From Flavisolibacter longurius (GTDB lineage Bacteria > Bacteroidota > Bacteroidia > Chitinophagales > Chitinophagaceae): a stretch of DNA of 64,000 nt. Below the pieces are notes generated by a model. That model was not told the DNA's origin. It ran no database searches and saw only the letters and a list, made by a program, of their open reading frames with translations. How positions within the stretch are numbered: the stretch's first letter is position 1; every line of letters begins with the position of its first letter. Of this stretch, positions 8,778 to 17,751 are shown one piece after another. The stretch is from positions 1 through 64,000 of the forward strand of contig JACJGO010000015.1 in assembly GCA_014163555.1 (NCBI GenBank), given 5' to 3'. The translations under genes were made by a program, and so were the position numbers.

Positions 8778-10415
8778 TTAATTTTCGATGCGGAACTTAA
8801 CAAGGTTGCCTACTTGCTTATTATCGAAGCGGTCGAAGGAACCCACCAGGATTACGGTTGGCACGCCGGCAACGGCTGGTGTTTCAATCATTGCATTGAC
8901 CTGCCCGCGGAAGAGACCCAGGTTGTTGTAGCCCTGGGCAAGTGAACCATCGGCATTCAGTATCACCATACCAGGTCGTACAATGCCGTTGTAGTGTGTA
9001 AAGCTGCCCGAAACAAGCACCTTTCCATTGTTCAACTGGCCGGCAAAATTGGGGAAGCCACCTTCCACCGTACGGAAGTTGAAGGAAGGATCGATGCTGC
9101 CGTCTTCCTTGATCATCACCACGCCATTTACCTCCTGCCCGTTGTAGTGTTTAAACTGACCGGTCAGCAAAAGGCGGCGGGTTGTTTTGTTATAGGTGAT
9201 GCGCAGAATGGCCCCATCGGCGCCGGATCCGCTATTGTTAAAGCTTTCGTCGGGCAGCCCGGTTTCCATATTGATGGCGGTGAGGTAATTCACGGTCTTT
9301 CCGCTAAACGTGGAGAAATTTCCAACAAGCACAACTTTTCCATCGGACAGTTGCACTGCATCGTAGATAAAACCATTTCCGCCGGCATAGCTTTTTTCTT
9401 CGGCCTTGTTGAAATTGAACGTGGAGTCGAACGAGCCATCGCTGTTCATGCGCAGCAACTGCCGCACCTGTACCCTGTCGAGATAAGGCCCTGCTTTGGT
9501 AGACCGCTCATAGAACGTGCTGATATGGCCCTGGAAATTGCCAATGGCAATCACACGGCCAAGGTTATCCGTAAATAGTTTTGAGATGCTGCCAAGTGTA
9601 CCACCATTAAACGAAGGCACCGTGGCCTTACCGTCGTCGGGAAACGCCACCGGATCGGGATTGATCACATCTACCACCGTTGTTTCAAGGGTGCCGTCGT
9701 TGTTCAGCCGCACCAGGTTGTTGATATTGGATACCGTATCGTATTTGGTAAACGATCCCGCCACAAGGTATTTACTGGCTGATGTAAATAAAACGCTGGA
9801 CACCGGGCCATTCAGGCCTTCTTTGCCTGTGTTCAACTGGGTGCCGGCAAAAGCGCCATTCACATCCACCAACGTCAGGCCCGTGATCATTTTAGTGGCG
9901 GTAGCCCTGTTGTTGTAATTGGAAAAACTGCCGTACAACAGGTAGCTGTTTCCGCTGACCGGAAGAATGCCCTCAATGGTACCATTGCTCCGGAAGGCAT
10001 CTGCATTAAAAAGCGGATCCATGGTCACCTTACCGCGAACGGTAAATGTTGGACCAAAATAATATTCGCCGTTGATGAGCACTGCCGCGCCGCCGGTGCT
10101 GGCATTGGCCGGAACTTTCACCTTAACGGCAGCCTCCTGTACTTCCACAACTTCGGCTTCGGTCTGGTTGATGAAGAATTTAAATTGTCCTTCTTTTCCT
10201 TTCAGGCCCGTAACCGGGTATGTCACAACGGAACCTTCCGCACCAATCGCTGGATTGGGCGCACCGTCCAGGAATTTTACTAGTGTGGGTGGCGGATCGG
10301 GATAATGTTCGACGGGTACGAACTTCGATTTTACGCAGGAAAAAAGCAGTACGTTCAACAACAGGACTACCGTCCATACTGCTTTTCCTTCTATTCGTTT
10401 ATCAGATTTGATCAT
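8778..10415 (-). CDS. Surface lipoprotein with IPT/TIG-like domain and delta-60 beta-propeller repeats (DUF5008/DUF5124-like)
   Basis: This 545-aa protein carries a lipoprotein signal (LNVLLFSC, then VKSKFVP). Residues about 40-125 look like an IPT/TIG immunoglobulin-like fold (DGAPNPAIGAEGSVVTYPVTGL). The rest is a run of delta-60-like repeats, each with a phrase of the form LRMNSDGSFDSTFNF followed by KVVLVGNFSTFSG; five or more are visible. Such DUF5008/DUF5124 proteins occur beside SusD in Bacteroidota PULs and are assumed to act as accessory surface glycan-binding proteins. Spacing is 31 bp from the upstream fasciclin gene and 24 bp to the next gene, consistent with one operon. No catalytic residues were recognised. 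Confidence 0.75.
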   Translation of the reverse strand: MIKSDKRIEGKAVWTVVLLLNVLLFSCVKSKFVPVEHYPDPPPTLVKFLDGAPNPAIGAEGSVVTYPVTGLKGKEGQFKFFINQTEAEVVEVQEAAVKVKVPANASTGGAAVLINGEYYFGPTFTVRGKVTMDPLFNADAFRSNGTIEGILPVSGNSYLLYGSFSNYNNRATATKMITGLTLVDVNGAFAGTQLNTGKEGLNGPVSSVLFTSASKYLVAGSFTKYDTVSNINNLVRLNNDGTLETTVVDVINPDPVAFPDDGKATVPSFNGGTLGSISKLFTDNLGRVIAIGNFQGHISTFYERSTKAGPYLDRVQVRQLLRMNSDGSFDSTFNFNKAEEKSYAGGNGFIYDAVQLSDGKVVLVGNFSTFSGKTVNYLTAINMETGLPDESFNNSGSGADGAILRITYNKTTRRLLLTGQFKHYNGQEVNGVVMIKEDGSIDPSFNFRTVEGGFPNFAGQLNNGKVLVSGSFTHYNGIVRPGMVILNADGSLAQGYNNLGLFRGQVNAMIETPAVAGVPTVILVGSFDRFDNKQVGNLVKFRIEN

Positions 10416-10446
10416 ATCAGTAGAATGAATTGGTTTGCGTTACTGC

Positions 10447-11163
10447 TTAATCGATTCCTTTCGCTAGGGCACTTTCCGTAAACTGCGTCACATTAAAGCC
10501 AAAAGCATGGTTGGAAAAACGAAGCGCATGAACATAGCCGTTTGTTGGTGCAATGTTTACCGAAGCCACAAAAACCGGGTACCAGCTCAAATAATCCAGC
10601 GGTGTGGACTGAGACGGAATAAATGACAACACCAACTGGCGATAGCCGGCGTACCGTACACCACCGGCATCATTGTAGATCACGCCAATGTTCATGATCT
10701 CGCCGTTGTACGAACCGTAGATCCGGCCGGGATAGGCTGAAACGTTAGCAGGGTCCAGTTGTGGAAAGTCATTCATGCTTTTCTTTCCTTTGAACAGGTA
10801 TCGGGAAAGTTGTACCCTCCAGACTTCGGGTTTGATCTGGCTGAGAGATTTCACTTCTTTTTGACCACGGGTTGAAAGTATCAGGTTCAGAAAATCCAAT
10901 GTTGCCCGGAATGAAGAATCAGCCGGTGCAAAAAAGGTGATCTCTTCCTTTTCAAAAACATCGTTCATGCCGGCGAGATCAATGACCCTAACCACCGAAT
11001 CGAACATGCCGGGTTTGGATTTGAGGTACTGCAGCACACTTCCCCCGAAATTGGGACTATGTGTTCCGGTATCCTTGAAATAATCTTTTTTTTGGCAACC
11101 GGTGATGGCCAGCACCAGTGCCACCAGCGGAAACAATTTTTTAAGAGGGGAAAACGGTATCAT
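10447..11163 (-). CDS. Fasciclin-domain lipoprotein (second module)
   Basis: This 238-aa protein has a lipoprotein signal (VLAITGC, then QKKDYF) and one fasciclin (FAS1) domain. Visible FAS1 features are GSVLQYLKSKPGMFDSVVRV at the start, the conserved ITFFAPADSSF segment near residue 75, and a later YLFKGK. It shares its N-terminal layout (Y-K/F-D...GNxLQYL...PGxxDS) with the fasciclin protein at 17035-17727. Fasciclin lipoproteins directly after SusD are common in Bacteroidota PULs; a surface adhesion or glycan-binding role is inferred. It lies 19 bp downstream of susD. Confidence 0.85.
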   Translation of the reverse strand: MIPFSPLKKLFPLVALVLAITGCQKKDYFKDTGTHSPNFGGSVLQYLKSKPGMFDSVVRVIDLAGMNDVFEKEEITFFAPADSSFRATLDFLNLILSTRGQKEVKSLSQIKPEVWRVQLSRYLFKGKKSMNDFPQLDPANVSAYPGRIYGSYNGEIMNIGVIYNDAGGVRYAGYRQLVLSFIPSQSTPLDYLSWYPVFVASVNIAPTNGYVHALRFSNHAFGFNVTQFTESALAKGID

Positions 11164-11182
11164 CGCTTGTGTCGTTCTTTGG

Positions 11183-12730
11183 TTATTGCCAATACTGGTT
11201 TAAGGTTACTTTGGGGTTGTTCACCCGTACGGCCGGATCGAGCGGCCAGGTCCACGCACCGGCCCTGAATTGCTCCACGGTGCAGTGGTAACCGTACTCA
11301 TAGCGGAAATCAATGATCCGCTTCTGCCGCACCACATCGTACCAATAGTGGCCTTCGCCCATCAGTTCGCGGCAGCGTTCGTAAAAGATATCGTCCAGCA
11401 ACTTATCCCCCGAGGAAGTAAGATCAGTGGCACCGGCTCGGGCCCGCACCCTGTTTACCATTTGTCTTGCTTCTACTGCGTTCCCCAGCTTTGCCAGCGC
11501 TTCTGCATGGAGCAGGTAGGCATCGGGCAGACGAAACACCGTTTGGTTGTCATCCGGGTTAAGATCCTCGGCATTTTCATTGGCATACACGTTGGTAAAC
11601 TTCAGCATCAGGAACTTGCCGTCGCCGCTGTACATGTAGCGCTCATCGTACCAAACCTGCTTGCGTCCATCGGGTTCGCTGGGCGGGTAGATTTCTTCCA
11701 TGAAGTCATTGTTGAAGGACAGATAACTGGCTTTGATCACCCGGTTTTTATAGGGTGCATACAGTACATTATCCGAGAAGGCCGAATAGCCAAAGGACTC
11801 ACCATAGTTTACATTCTGTGGGATCTCGAACAGACCTTCTTTGGAACGCCCCTTGAAGATCTCACGGGTCCTGTCCAGCGGCAATAACTGGTAAGCCGTT
11901 GCACCGCCTGTCAGCAATTCATCGCCCAGGGCATCCACCGCTTCGAAATAGGTAGTTTCGCTACCCGAATCAAAGCCAGCCAGCCACATATTCATGTGCA
12001 TCAACAGGACAATGGCTGATCCCCGCATGGCACGTACGGCCACACGAGCTGTGTTTTCGTAGGTCCAGGGCAAGCCATCTTTGGCAGCCATCATATCGGC
12101 AACGCAGCCTTTCAGCACATCCACCATCGGTGTACGTGGAAGCGACCCGGTGTTGTATGCATTTGTGTAATACGGTACATCGCCCCAAAGTCGCACCATA
12201 AAAAAGTAAGTCAGGCAGCGCATGAAAACGGCCTCCCCTTTGTAGCGTGCCTTGTCGGCATCTGTCAGGTTGTTGTCCGGCACTCCATCAATACGATCGT
12301 AAAGAATATTGGCCGAAGCGATCACTTTGTAAAAACGGTCCCACCGGGTAAACCGCACGGCATTGAAGTAAGAACCATAGCCGCTGTTAAGCACCGCACG
12401 GATGTTATTAGCCGCCAGGTTGTCCACGTACTCGCCACGGAACGAAATAGACCCATCGCGGTTGGCCCTTACCGGTGCCCCCCGCATGTCGCCGCTCCAG
12501 GCAAAAAAGGGAAATTCATCATTGCCGGGACCTGCTTTCATGTCGTTGCGGAACACGGCTTTGCGGAACAACTCGTACAAGCCGTTTGTGTATTGCTCCA
12601 CGTCGGACTCGGTTTGCCAGAAGTTGTTTCCCGACAGGTCGCTCGGCGGATCGAGGCTCAGGTATTTTTTACAACCACCCAAACCCAGACCGATCATTAC
12701 CAAGAAGAAATAAATGAATATGCGTTTCAT
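11183..12730 (-). CDS. SusD/RagB-family outer-membrane lipoprotein (second module)
   Basis: This 515-aa protein has a lipoprotein signal (IGLGGC, then KKYLSLDPPSD). The SusD N-terminal region shows NNFWQTESDVEQYTNGLYELF. The TPR-like region includes AEALAKLGNAVEARQMVNRVRARAG, and the C-terminus has the family signature ERCRELMGEGHYWYDVVRQ and ends at LNQYWQ. SusD proteins form the lid over their SusC partner and bind the oligosaccharide. Its start is 21 bp after the stop of the SusC gene, so the pair is translated from one message. Substrate cannot be assigned from sequence; the M60 peptidase in the same operon points to a glycoprotein glycan. Confidence 0.95.
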   Translation of the reverse strand: MKRIFIYFFLVMIGLGLGGCKKYLSLDPPSDLSGNNFWQTESDVEQYTNGLYELFRKAVFRNDMKAGPGNDEFPFFAWSGDMRGAPVRANRDGSISFRGEYVDNLAANNIRAVLNSGYGSYFNAVRFTRWDRFYKVIASANILYDRIDGVPDNNLTDADKARYKGEAVFMRCLTYFFMVRLWGDVPYYTNAYNTGSLPRTPMVDVLKGCVADMMAAKDGLPWTYENTARVAVRAMRGSAIVLLMHMNMWLAGFDSGSETTYFEAVDALGDELLTGGATAYQLLPLDRTREIFKGRSKEGLFEIPQNVNYGESFGYSAFSDNVLYAPYKNRVIKASYLSFNNDFMEEIYPPSEPDGRKQVWYDERYMYSGDGKFLMLKFTNVYANENAEDLNPDDNQTVFRLPDAYLLHAEALAKLGNAVEARQMVNRVRARAGATDLTSSGDKLLDDIFYERCRELMGEGHYWYDVVRQKRIIDFRYEYGYHCTVEQFRAGAWTWPLDPAVRVNNPKVTLNQYWQ

Positions 12731-12751
12731 GTTGTTTGCTCTTTCAGAGTT

Positions 12752-15700
12752 TTAAAACTGGATGTTTACACCAATGGCGAAGCTGCGGGCATTGGGAAAG
12801 CCACCCGACACATCACGGCCTAATGCCGTCACCAGTTCAGGATCGGGACCGCTGTAATTGCTGAAGGTGTACAGGTTGTTGGCACTCAGCGACAGCCGCA
12901 ACGAGGTCATGCCGTATCGCCGGATCAGGTTGCGGTCCACGTTGTACGCAAGCACCACGTTGTTGATCTTCCAGTAGGATCCGTCTTCGAGGAACATAGT
13001 CTGGTTGGTGCGGAATGGCTGTAGAATGCCCGCCCTGCGGAAATCGAAGGGGTTGGGAAAAGCCGCATCGGCCGTTCCGGTGCCTTTGCCCATATGGGTT
13101 GGCCGCCAATAGCTGAAGGCTTCGATGGGCAGCAGTGCATTAAGAGCTGCCGGCTGCGAATAATTGCGGAACATTTCTGCCATGGTTGAATTCAGCAGGT
13201 CACGGAAAAGCGTATACGTAACGTTTACGTTCAGGGTAAACCCTTTGTAGGTAGTACGCGAATTAATACCACCGGTTACTTTCGGCACGGGATTGCCCAA
13301 TGGCAGCAGGTCGTTGGCATCAATAATATAATCACCATTCACGTCCGTCCAACGGGGATCACCGCCCTGGAAATAAAAGCCCGAACCGGCACCCAGTTGC
13401 TGCCGTCTTCCGGTAGCCAGGTTCACGGGTACATCGCTTGTGCTGCCATACACACCCTGGGTATGATAAAGCAGGTTGGAAAGCGAGTTGCGACCGATGC
13501 GGTAGATGATGGGCACACTGCCACCGGCATCGTTGATACTGATCTCCATCTGCCGCAGGTTGTTGGGAAGGGCTGTCAACACATCGCGGTTCAGGGCGCC
13601 GTTGATGCTGATGTCCCAGTTTACTTTTTTCTTCTTGAAAAGACGCAGGGTGGTGCTCCAGTCGAAGCCATAGTTCACCAGGCTTACAGCATTGGTTTGC
13701 ACCCGCGAAAACCCGTTGATATCAGCCAGCGTTACGCCAATTACCTGGTTGTCGATAGAACGATAATAGGTTTCCAGAATTGCGCTCAGCGTATTGTCCC
13801 ACAGGCCAAATTCTAGCCCCAGGTTGGTTTGTGTTTGGGTTTCCGGCAGGAAGTTTACGTTGGGTGCCGTGCCAAAGTCGATTGCAACCGTAGGATCGTT
13901 GTTGTACTGCGAACCGGCGATGTATTTTCCATACACGTCAAAGATGTTGCCGGTGGGTTTAATGTTTCGTCCCCAGCTTGCCCGGATTGAACCATAGTTT
14001 AGCCAGTAGGCTTTGTCAAACCATTTTTCGCGGCCAAAGTTCCAGCGGGCACTTACCGCGGGGTTTTGTGAGTAGCCCTGCGAAGGACCGTTGGTAGAAA
14101 GTCCATCAAAACGGTAGCTTACATCAATAACATACCTGCGGTCGAAGTTGTACGAAAACGAGCCGCCATAACCATGCTGTCGTGTGTCACGAATATTATT
14201 GAGGGTACCGCCACCTGTTATATTGGGATTGTAGCCGATAGGACCTTCAATCTGGTCGTGTGCCGTTTGCTCCAGTTGAATGGCATTGGCCTTAAAACCG
14301 TAGCTGTTGATTTCATTAAAAATGTAACCACTGAAGTTATGCAGGCTTCCTACCGCTTTTACAAAGTTCACCATCGAACGATTGTACAACGTATAGGTGC
14401 GATCGTTATAGCTGTAGGCTTCCGATGCACCGCCGTTCAGCGTGGAGGCCGTAAACCGGTCGGTGGTGCCTGAGTTGAAATTGTAGCTTAAAAGATTTCC
14501 GAACCGAATGCCTTTCACGGGTTCGTACGAGAGATCGAAGGAAGAAGAGATATTGGAAGTTTTGTTATTGTTCTTCACTGTGGAAGCAGCCAGCACGCTG
14601 TTGTTCTCCGAGAACAGCGACGGTGGCGGAAGGAGCGAAGAGGTAGAAGCACCGGAAGCCACACCGGTTTGCACCAAGCCTACCCCACTGCCGTTTTGTT
14701 TTTGTCCCAATGAAGTGCTCAGGTTTACCATCGCCCTGAAAGTTTCGGTGGGCTGATAGGCAGCATTCATACTTAGCGAGTAGCGCCGAAAACCGGTGTT
14801 TTCGATAATACCATTCTCCTGGTAATAGTTCAGGTTTGTTTTGTAGTTGAACCGAACATCACCACCTGAGATACTCAGGTTGTGCTGCTGGTTATAAGTA
14901 GAGCGAAAAAAATAGTCCTGCCAGTTGGTGCCATTGTTGTAATAAGGGTTTAGGCTGTCCGAAAGAAAAGCGGTTTCATTCACAAGGGCCTGTGCCGCTG
15001 CATAGCTGGTATCGTAAGCCATGATGGCTCGGATGCGGCTCAGGCGCTCTTCCTTTCCACCAATTACGTTGCGCAGTTTGGGCGGGCTCTTTACAAAAAA
15101 GTTGGAAGAATACTGGATAATGGGCACCTTGGAACTACCCCGCTTGGTGGTCACAATGATCACACCATATGCACCGCGGGAACCATATTGTGATGTCGCC
15201 GCCGCATCTTTCAAAAAGTCCATTTGCTCGATATCTTCTGGCGGAATGAGCGCCAGGGGGCTAATGCCCGGACCACCGCCCTGGAAACCGTATTCGTAAT
15301 TTGAGTTGACATCCACCGGCACCCCGTCAATGACAAAAAGCGGAGAGGTAGGTGTCAGAAAACCATCTGCTGAAATGTTGATGGAAGAAAGACCCCGCAT
15401 TTGGATGGTACCCATACCACCCGGTGAACCGTTGTTGTTTTGAATGTTTAATCCGGCTACTTTTCCCTGCAGCAATTCCATTACGTTCGACACCGGTACG
15501 TCCTGCAGAGCCTTGCCGCTGATGATGGTGCTGGAACCTGTGGCGGTTTCACGGGTCTTTGTTTTAAACCCCTGCACAATCACTTCCGTCATGGAGTTTT
15601 GCCGGGCAGTTAAAACAATTTCAAGCGGCTGACCGGCTGCCGTTACGGTGCGGTTCAACGGCTCAAACCCGCTGGAGGTAAACTGCAGCACCGAGCCAGC

Positions 15701-15907
15701 ATCCACCGTTACGGTAAAGGCACCTTTTTCATCGGTAGTACCCAGCGTTTTTGGTGGGTTGCCTGTTGAAATGGTTACGCCTGTCATGGGTGCATTGGCA
15801 GCCTTGTCCCTGACCACACCGGTAACAGTGATCTTGTTCTGCGCAAAACTTTCTGTACAGAAAAAGGTCGTCAGCGTAACCACAAGTAGGTAAAACGTTA
15901 CTCTCAT
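12752..15907 (-). CDS. SusC/RagA-family TonB-dependent transporter (second module)
   Basis: Starting at 15907 gives about 1051 aa with a good signal peptide (MRVTFYLLVVTLTTFFC...FAQ). An in-frame ATG at 15949 overlaps the stop of the preceding gene and is a possible alternative; the longest frame (16057) would begin inside that gene. After the signal comes a carboxypeptidase-like regulatory domain (ITVTGVVRDKAANAPMTGV), the TonB-box/plug region (EVIVQGFKTK; LLQGKVAGLNIQNNNGSPGG; RGAYGVIIVTTKRG) and a long beta-barrel ending in SFAIGVNIQF with the terminal aromatic expected of outer-membrane proteins. It imports oligosaccharides captured by the adjacent SusD. Confidence 0.95.
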   Translation of the reverse strand: MRVTFYLLVVTLTTFFCTESFAQNKITVTGVVRDKAANAPMTGVTISTGNPPKTLGTTDEKGAFTVTVDAGSVLQFTSSGFEPLNRTVTAAGQPLEIVLTARQNSMTEVIVQGFKTKTRETATGSSTIISGKALQDVPVSNVMELLQGKVAGLNIQNNNGSPGGMGTIQMRGLSSINISADGFLTPTSPLFVIDGVPVDVNSNYEYGFQGGGPGISPLALIPPEDIEQMDFLKDAAATSQYGSRGAYGVIIVTTKRGSSKVPIIQYSSNFFVKSPPKLRNVIGGKEERLSRIRAIMAYDTSYAAAQALVNETAFLSDSLNPYYNNGTNWQDYFFRSTYNQQHNLSISGGDVRFNYKTNLNYYQENGIIENTGFRRYSLSMNAAYQPTETFRAMVNLSTSLGQKQNGSGVGLVQTGVASGASTSSLLPPPSLFSENNSVLAASTVKNNNKTSNISSSFDLSYEPVKGIRFGNLLSYNFNSGTTDRFTASTLNGGASEAYSYNDRTYTLYNRSMVNFVKAVGSLHNFSGYIFNEINSYGFKANAIQLEQTAHDQIEGPIGYNPNITGGGTLNNIRDTRQHGYGGSFSYNFDRRYVIDVSYRFDGLSTNGPSQGYSQNPAVSARWNFGREKWFDKAYWLNYGSIRASWGRNIKPTGNIFDVYGKYIAGSQYNNDPTVAIDFGTAPNVNFLPETQTQTNLGLEFGLWDNTLSAILETYYRSIDNQVIGVTLADINGFSRVQTNAVSLVNYGFDWSTTLRLFKKKKVNWDISINGALNRDVLTALPNNLRQMEISINDAGGSVPIIYRIGRNSLSNLLYHTQGVYGSTSDVPVNLATGRRQQLGAGSGFYFQGGDPRWTDVNGDYIIDANDLLPLGNPVPKVTGGINSRTTYKGFTLNVNVTYTLFRDLLNSTMAEMFRNYSQPAALNALLPIEAFSYWRPTHMGKGTGTADAAFPNPFDFRRAGILQPFRTNQTMFLEDGSYWKINNVVLAYNVDRNLIRRYGMTSLRLSLSANNLYTFSNYSGPDPELVTALGRDVSGGFPNARSFAIGVNIQF

Positions 15908-15941
15908 TGAAGTCAATTTTGCGTATGTTAACGAAGCTGAA

Positions 15942-16997
15942 TTAGTCATTGGTAAACTTTGGATTGTCGTTCTTAAAGGCAAAGACGATTTCCCAGTCGC
16001 CGGGTTCGTAAATGGCAAAGTCCAATCCGAAGGTTGCATTCTCCCTTGCCCCGCCAAAGCCTAACCGGGAATAGCCAAACCGAACCCTTGAGCGTTTGCC
16101 ATCGGGTGTGGTGAACTTTGTTGGCAGCTCTACTAACGGTACCGGGTAGGCTACATTATAAGTAACCGAAGAATCGGTCATTTTCATGTTAAAGCCATGC
16201 ACTAGGTTTGCCCAATCGGTAGTGGCGAAAAGGGCGGGATTAAGTGGTTTGTACAGTGTATCCAGAAATTTAAACGTCATGCTGTTGTTCTCCCCTATTT
16301 TGTTGGGCTCTATACGTTTGCGGATAAATACATCAATGTCGAAGAAAGAAAGGTACCGGTCTTTTGAAGCGCCTTTTACATTATTCACCTGGCTGGGATA
16401 TATGCCATTGGACTGCGGCTGCCCTGTAATGTTGTTGAAGTTGGAAGGTTCATACGGCCGCTCTTTCAGGGGCATCAGGCGGAAGTTGCGGAAATAACGA
16501 CGGCCGCCGGAGTTGCTCAGCTCCACGTCGAACAGGTAACCCGAATCCGGTTGCGACCGGATGAAACTTGACCGGGCTTCGCCCCACATGATAAACTCGC
16601 CGGAGTGTGGACCAATCTCGAAAATCGGGCGGTTCTGCACCTGTCGCTTTGCTTCAATTTCTGCCAGGGAAGTTTCGGTTCCGTCATAAGCGTTTTTCCA
16701 AACTTTTACCGGGAAAACATCGCTTAACTCCGGCGCTGCATCGCCATTGCGGCGGCGCAGATTTACAATTTTAAAATCAGCCGGAAAGGTGGTGCTGCCT
16801 TTAAAAAACGTATTGGGAAAATAGGTGGTTCGGCCCAGCACCGGCTGCAGCAGATCCACCGTAAACTGCGAATCCTCGCCAACCGTTTCCCGCTCTTCGG
16901 GCAGGTATTTTTTACAGGAGACCGCGGCAACGAGCACCAGCAGCATCACCAGCAGGCTTTTGAGCGGAAGCGTGTTTTGGAACAATTTATTTTTCAT
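15942..16997 (-). CDS. DUF5007-like lipoprotein
   Basis: The protein is taken from the ATG at 16997 (351 aa) because it then begins with a lipoprotein signal (LVLVAAVSC, then KKYLPEER). The open frame extends to 17114, but that would overlap the upstream fasciclin gene and give an unlikely Cys-rich start. The sequence has KKYLPEERETVGEDSQFTV, then VLGRTTYFPNTFFKGSTTFP, FEIGPHSGEFIMWGEA and PDSGYLFDVELSNSGGRRYF, a pattern I associate with DUF5007 proteins of Bacteroidota PULs. No enzyme motif is visible; an accessory surface binding role is inferred from its place between a fasciclin gene and susC. Its end may overlap an alternative susC start by 8 nt. Confidence 0.75.
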   Translation of the reverse strand: MKNKLFQNTLPLKSLLVMLLVLVAAVSCKKYLPEERETVGEDSQFTVDLLQPVLGRTTYFPNTFFKGSTTFPADFKIVNLRRRNGDAAPELSDVFPVKVWKNAYDGTETSLAEIEAKRQVQNRPIFEIGPHSGEFIMWGEARSSFIRSQPDSGYLFDVELSNSGGRRYFRNFRLMPLKERPYEPSNFNNITGQPQSNGIYPSQVNNVKGASKDRYLSFFDIDVFIRKRIEPNKIGENNSMTFKFLDTLYKPLNPALFATTDWANLVHGFNMKMTDSSVTYNVAYPVPLVELPTKFTTPDGKRSRVRFGYSRLGFGGARENATFGLDFAIYEPGDWEIVFAFKNDNPKFTND

Positions 16998-17034
16998 GCT
17001 TGCGTATCTTCTTTGGTGAAATGGATGATTGGTA

Positions 17035-17727
17035 TTACCGTATGTTGACCCTCCGGATAAAATCGTCGCCAAAGCCAAAATCATGGCCAGGCGGCAACAG
17101 GTGCACCGTGGCATTTGCCGTTTTTATGTCAACCGTGATGGTATTGACACGCACCCAGTAGCGGGTGAAAATGGAGTTCTTCGGATCGCTGAACGTAATG
17201 ACTTTGGGTCCGCCGTTCTTAAAACCGGAAGCATTGGTTTGGCTGTAAAGCATATGCATGCCGTAGCCGTACTTTACCGACGGATAAGCCTGGCCATCGG
17301 TAAAGGTTATAATGCTGTCGCTGCTGGCATGGCCCCGCAAAACATAGCGGCAGAGAAATGTATCCAGCACGGCTGAATCGATGGTAGTAAGGGAAACCGG
17401 CGGCATAGAGGGAATCGAATCCATACGGGCCTGGTTGATGTTTTGCAGTGCCAACGCAAAACTGCGGTTGCTCACCGCAAACAAGGTTACCTTCTGCGAT
17501 GACAGTGTATCAGCTAATCCTGTTACACGGCCAATCGCCAGCAACATGGAATCGTACAACCCAGGTTGTGATTGCAGGTATTGCAATGCATTGCCCGCAA
17601 AATTGCCAGCCGTAGGCGTGTACGTCTTGTACCTATCGTCGGTCTTATTGCAGGCTGTAGCGAGGACAATGATGGCTACAAATGCGACTACTGCAAAAAG
17701 GTCGTATCGAAAATTTTTCTGTTTCAT
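17035..17727 (-). CDS. Fasciclin-domain lipoprotein (first module)
   Basis: This 230-aa protein starts with a hydrophobic signal and lipobox (IVLATAC, then NKTDDRY). It is a single FAS1 domain: NFAGNALQYLQSQPGLYDSM, then KVTLFAVSNRSFALAL where canonical FAS1 has TxFAPxNxAF, and CRYVLRGH. It resembles the fasciclin product at 10447-11163 in length, position after susD and N-terminal wording. It lies 24 bp after susD and 37 bp before the DUF5007-like gene. Fasciclin proteins mediate surface contacts; here a PUL accessory function is inferred only from context. Confidence 0.8.
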   Translation of the reverse strand: MKQKNFRYDLFAVVAFVAIIVLATACNKTDDRYKTYTPTAGNFAGNALQYLQSQPGLYDSMLLAIGRVTGLADTLSSQKVTLFAVSNRSFALALQNINQARMDSIPSMPPVSLTTIDSAVLDTFLCRYVLRGHASSDSIITFTDGQAYPSVKYGYGMHMLYSQTNASGFKNGGPKVITFSDPKNSIFTRYWVRVNTITVDIKTANATVHLLPPGHDFGFGDDFIRRVNIR

Positions 17728-17751
17728 TCGTTGTGTATTGAATAAGCTGGA

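Noticed and set aside
15908-16057. N-terminal extension of the second-module SusC to 16057
   Set aside because: The extension overlaps the DUF5007-like gene and precedes the signal peptide; starts at 15907 or 15949 are more sensible.
16998-17114. N-terminal extension of the DUF5007-like protein to 17114
   Set aside because: It overlaps the fasciclin gene and would bury the lipoprotein signal beginning MKNKLF.
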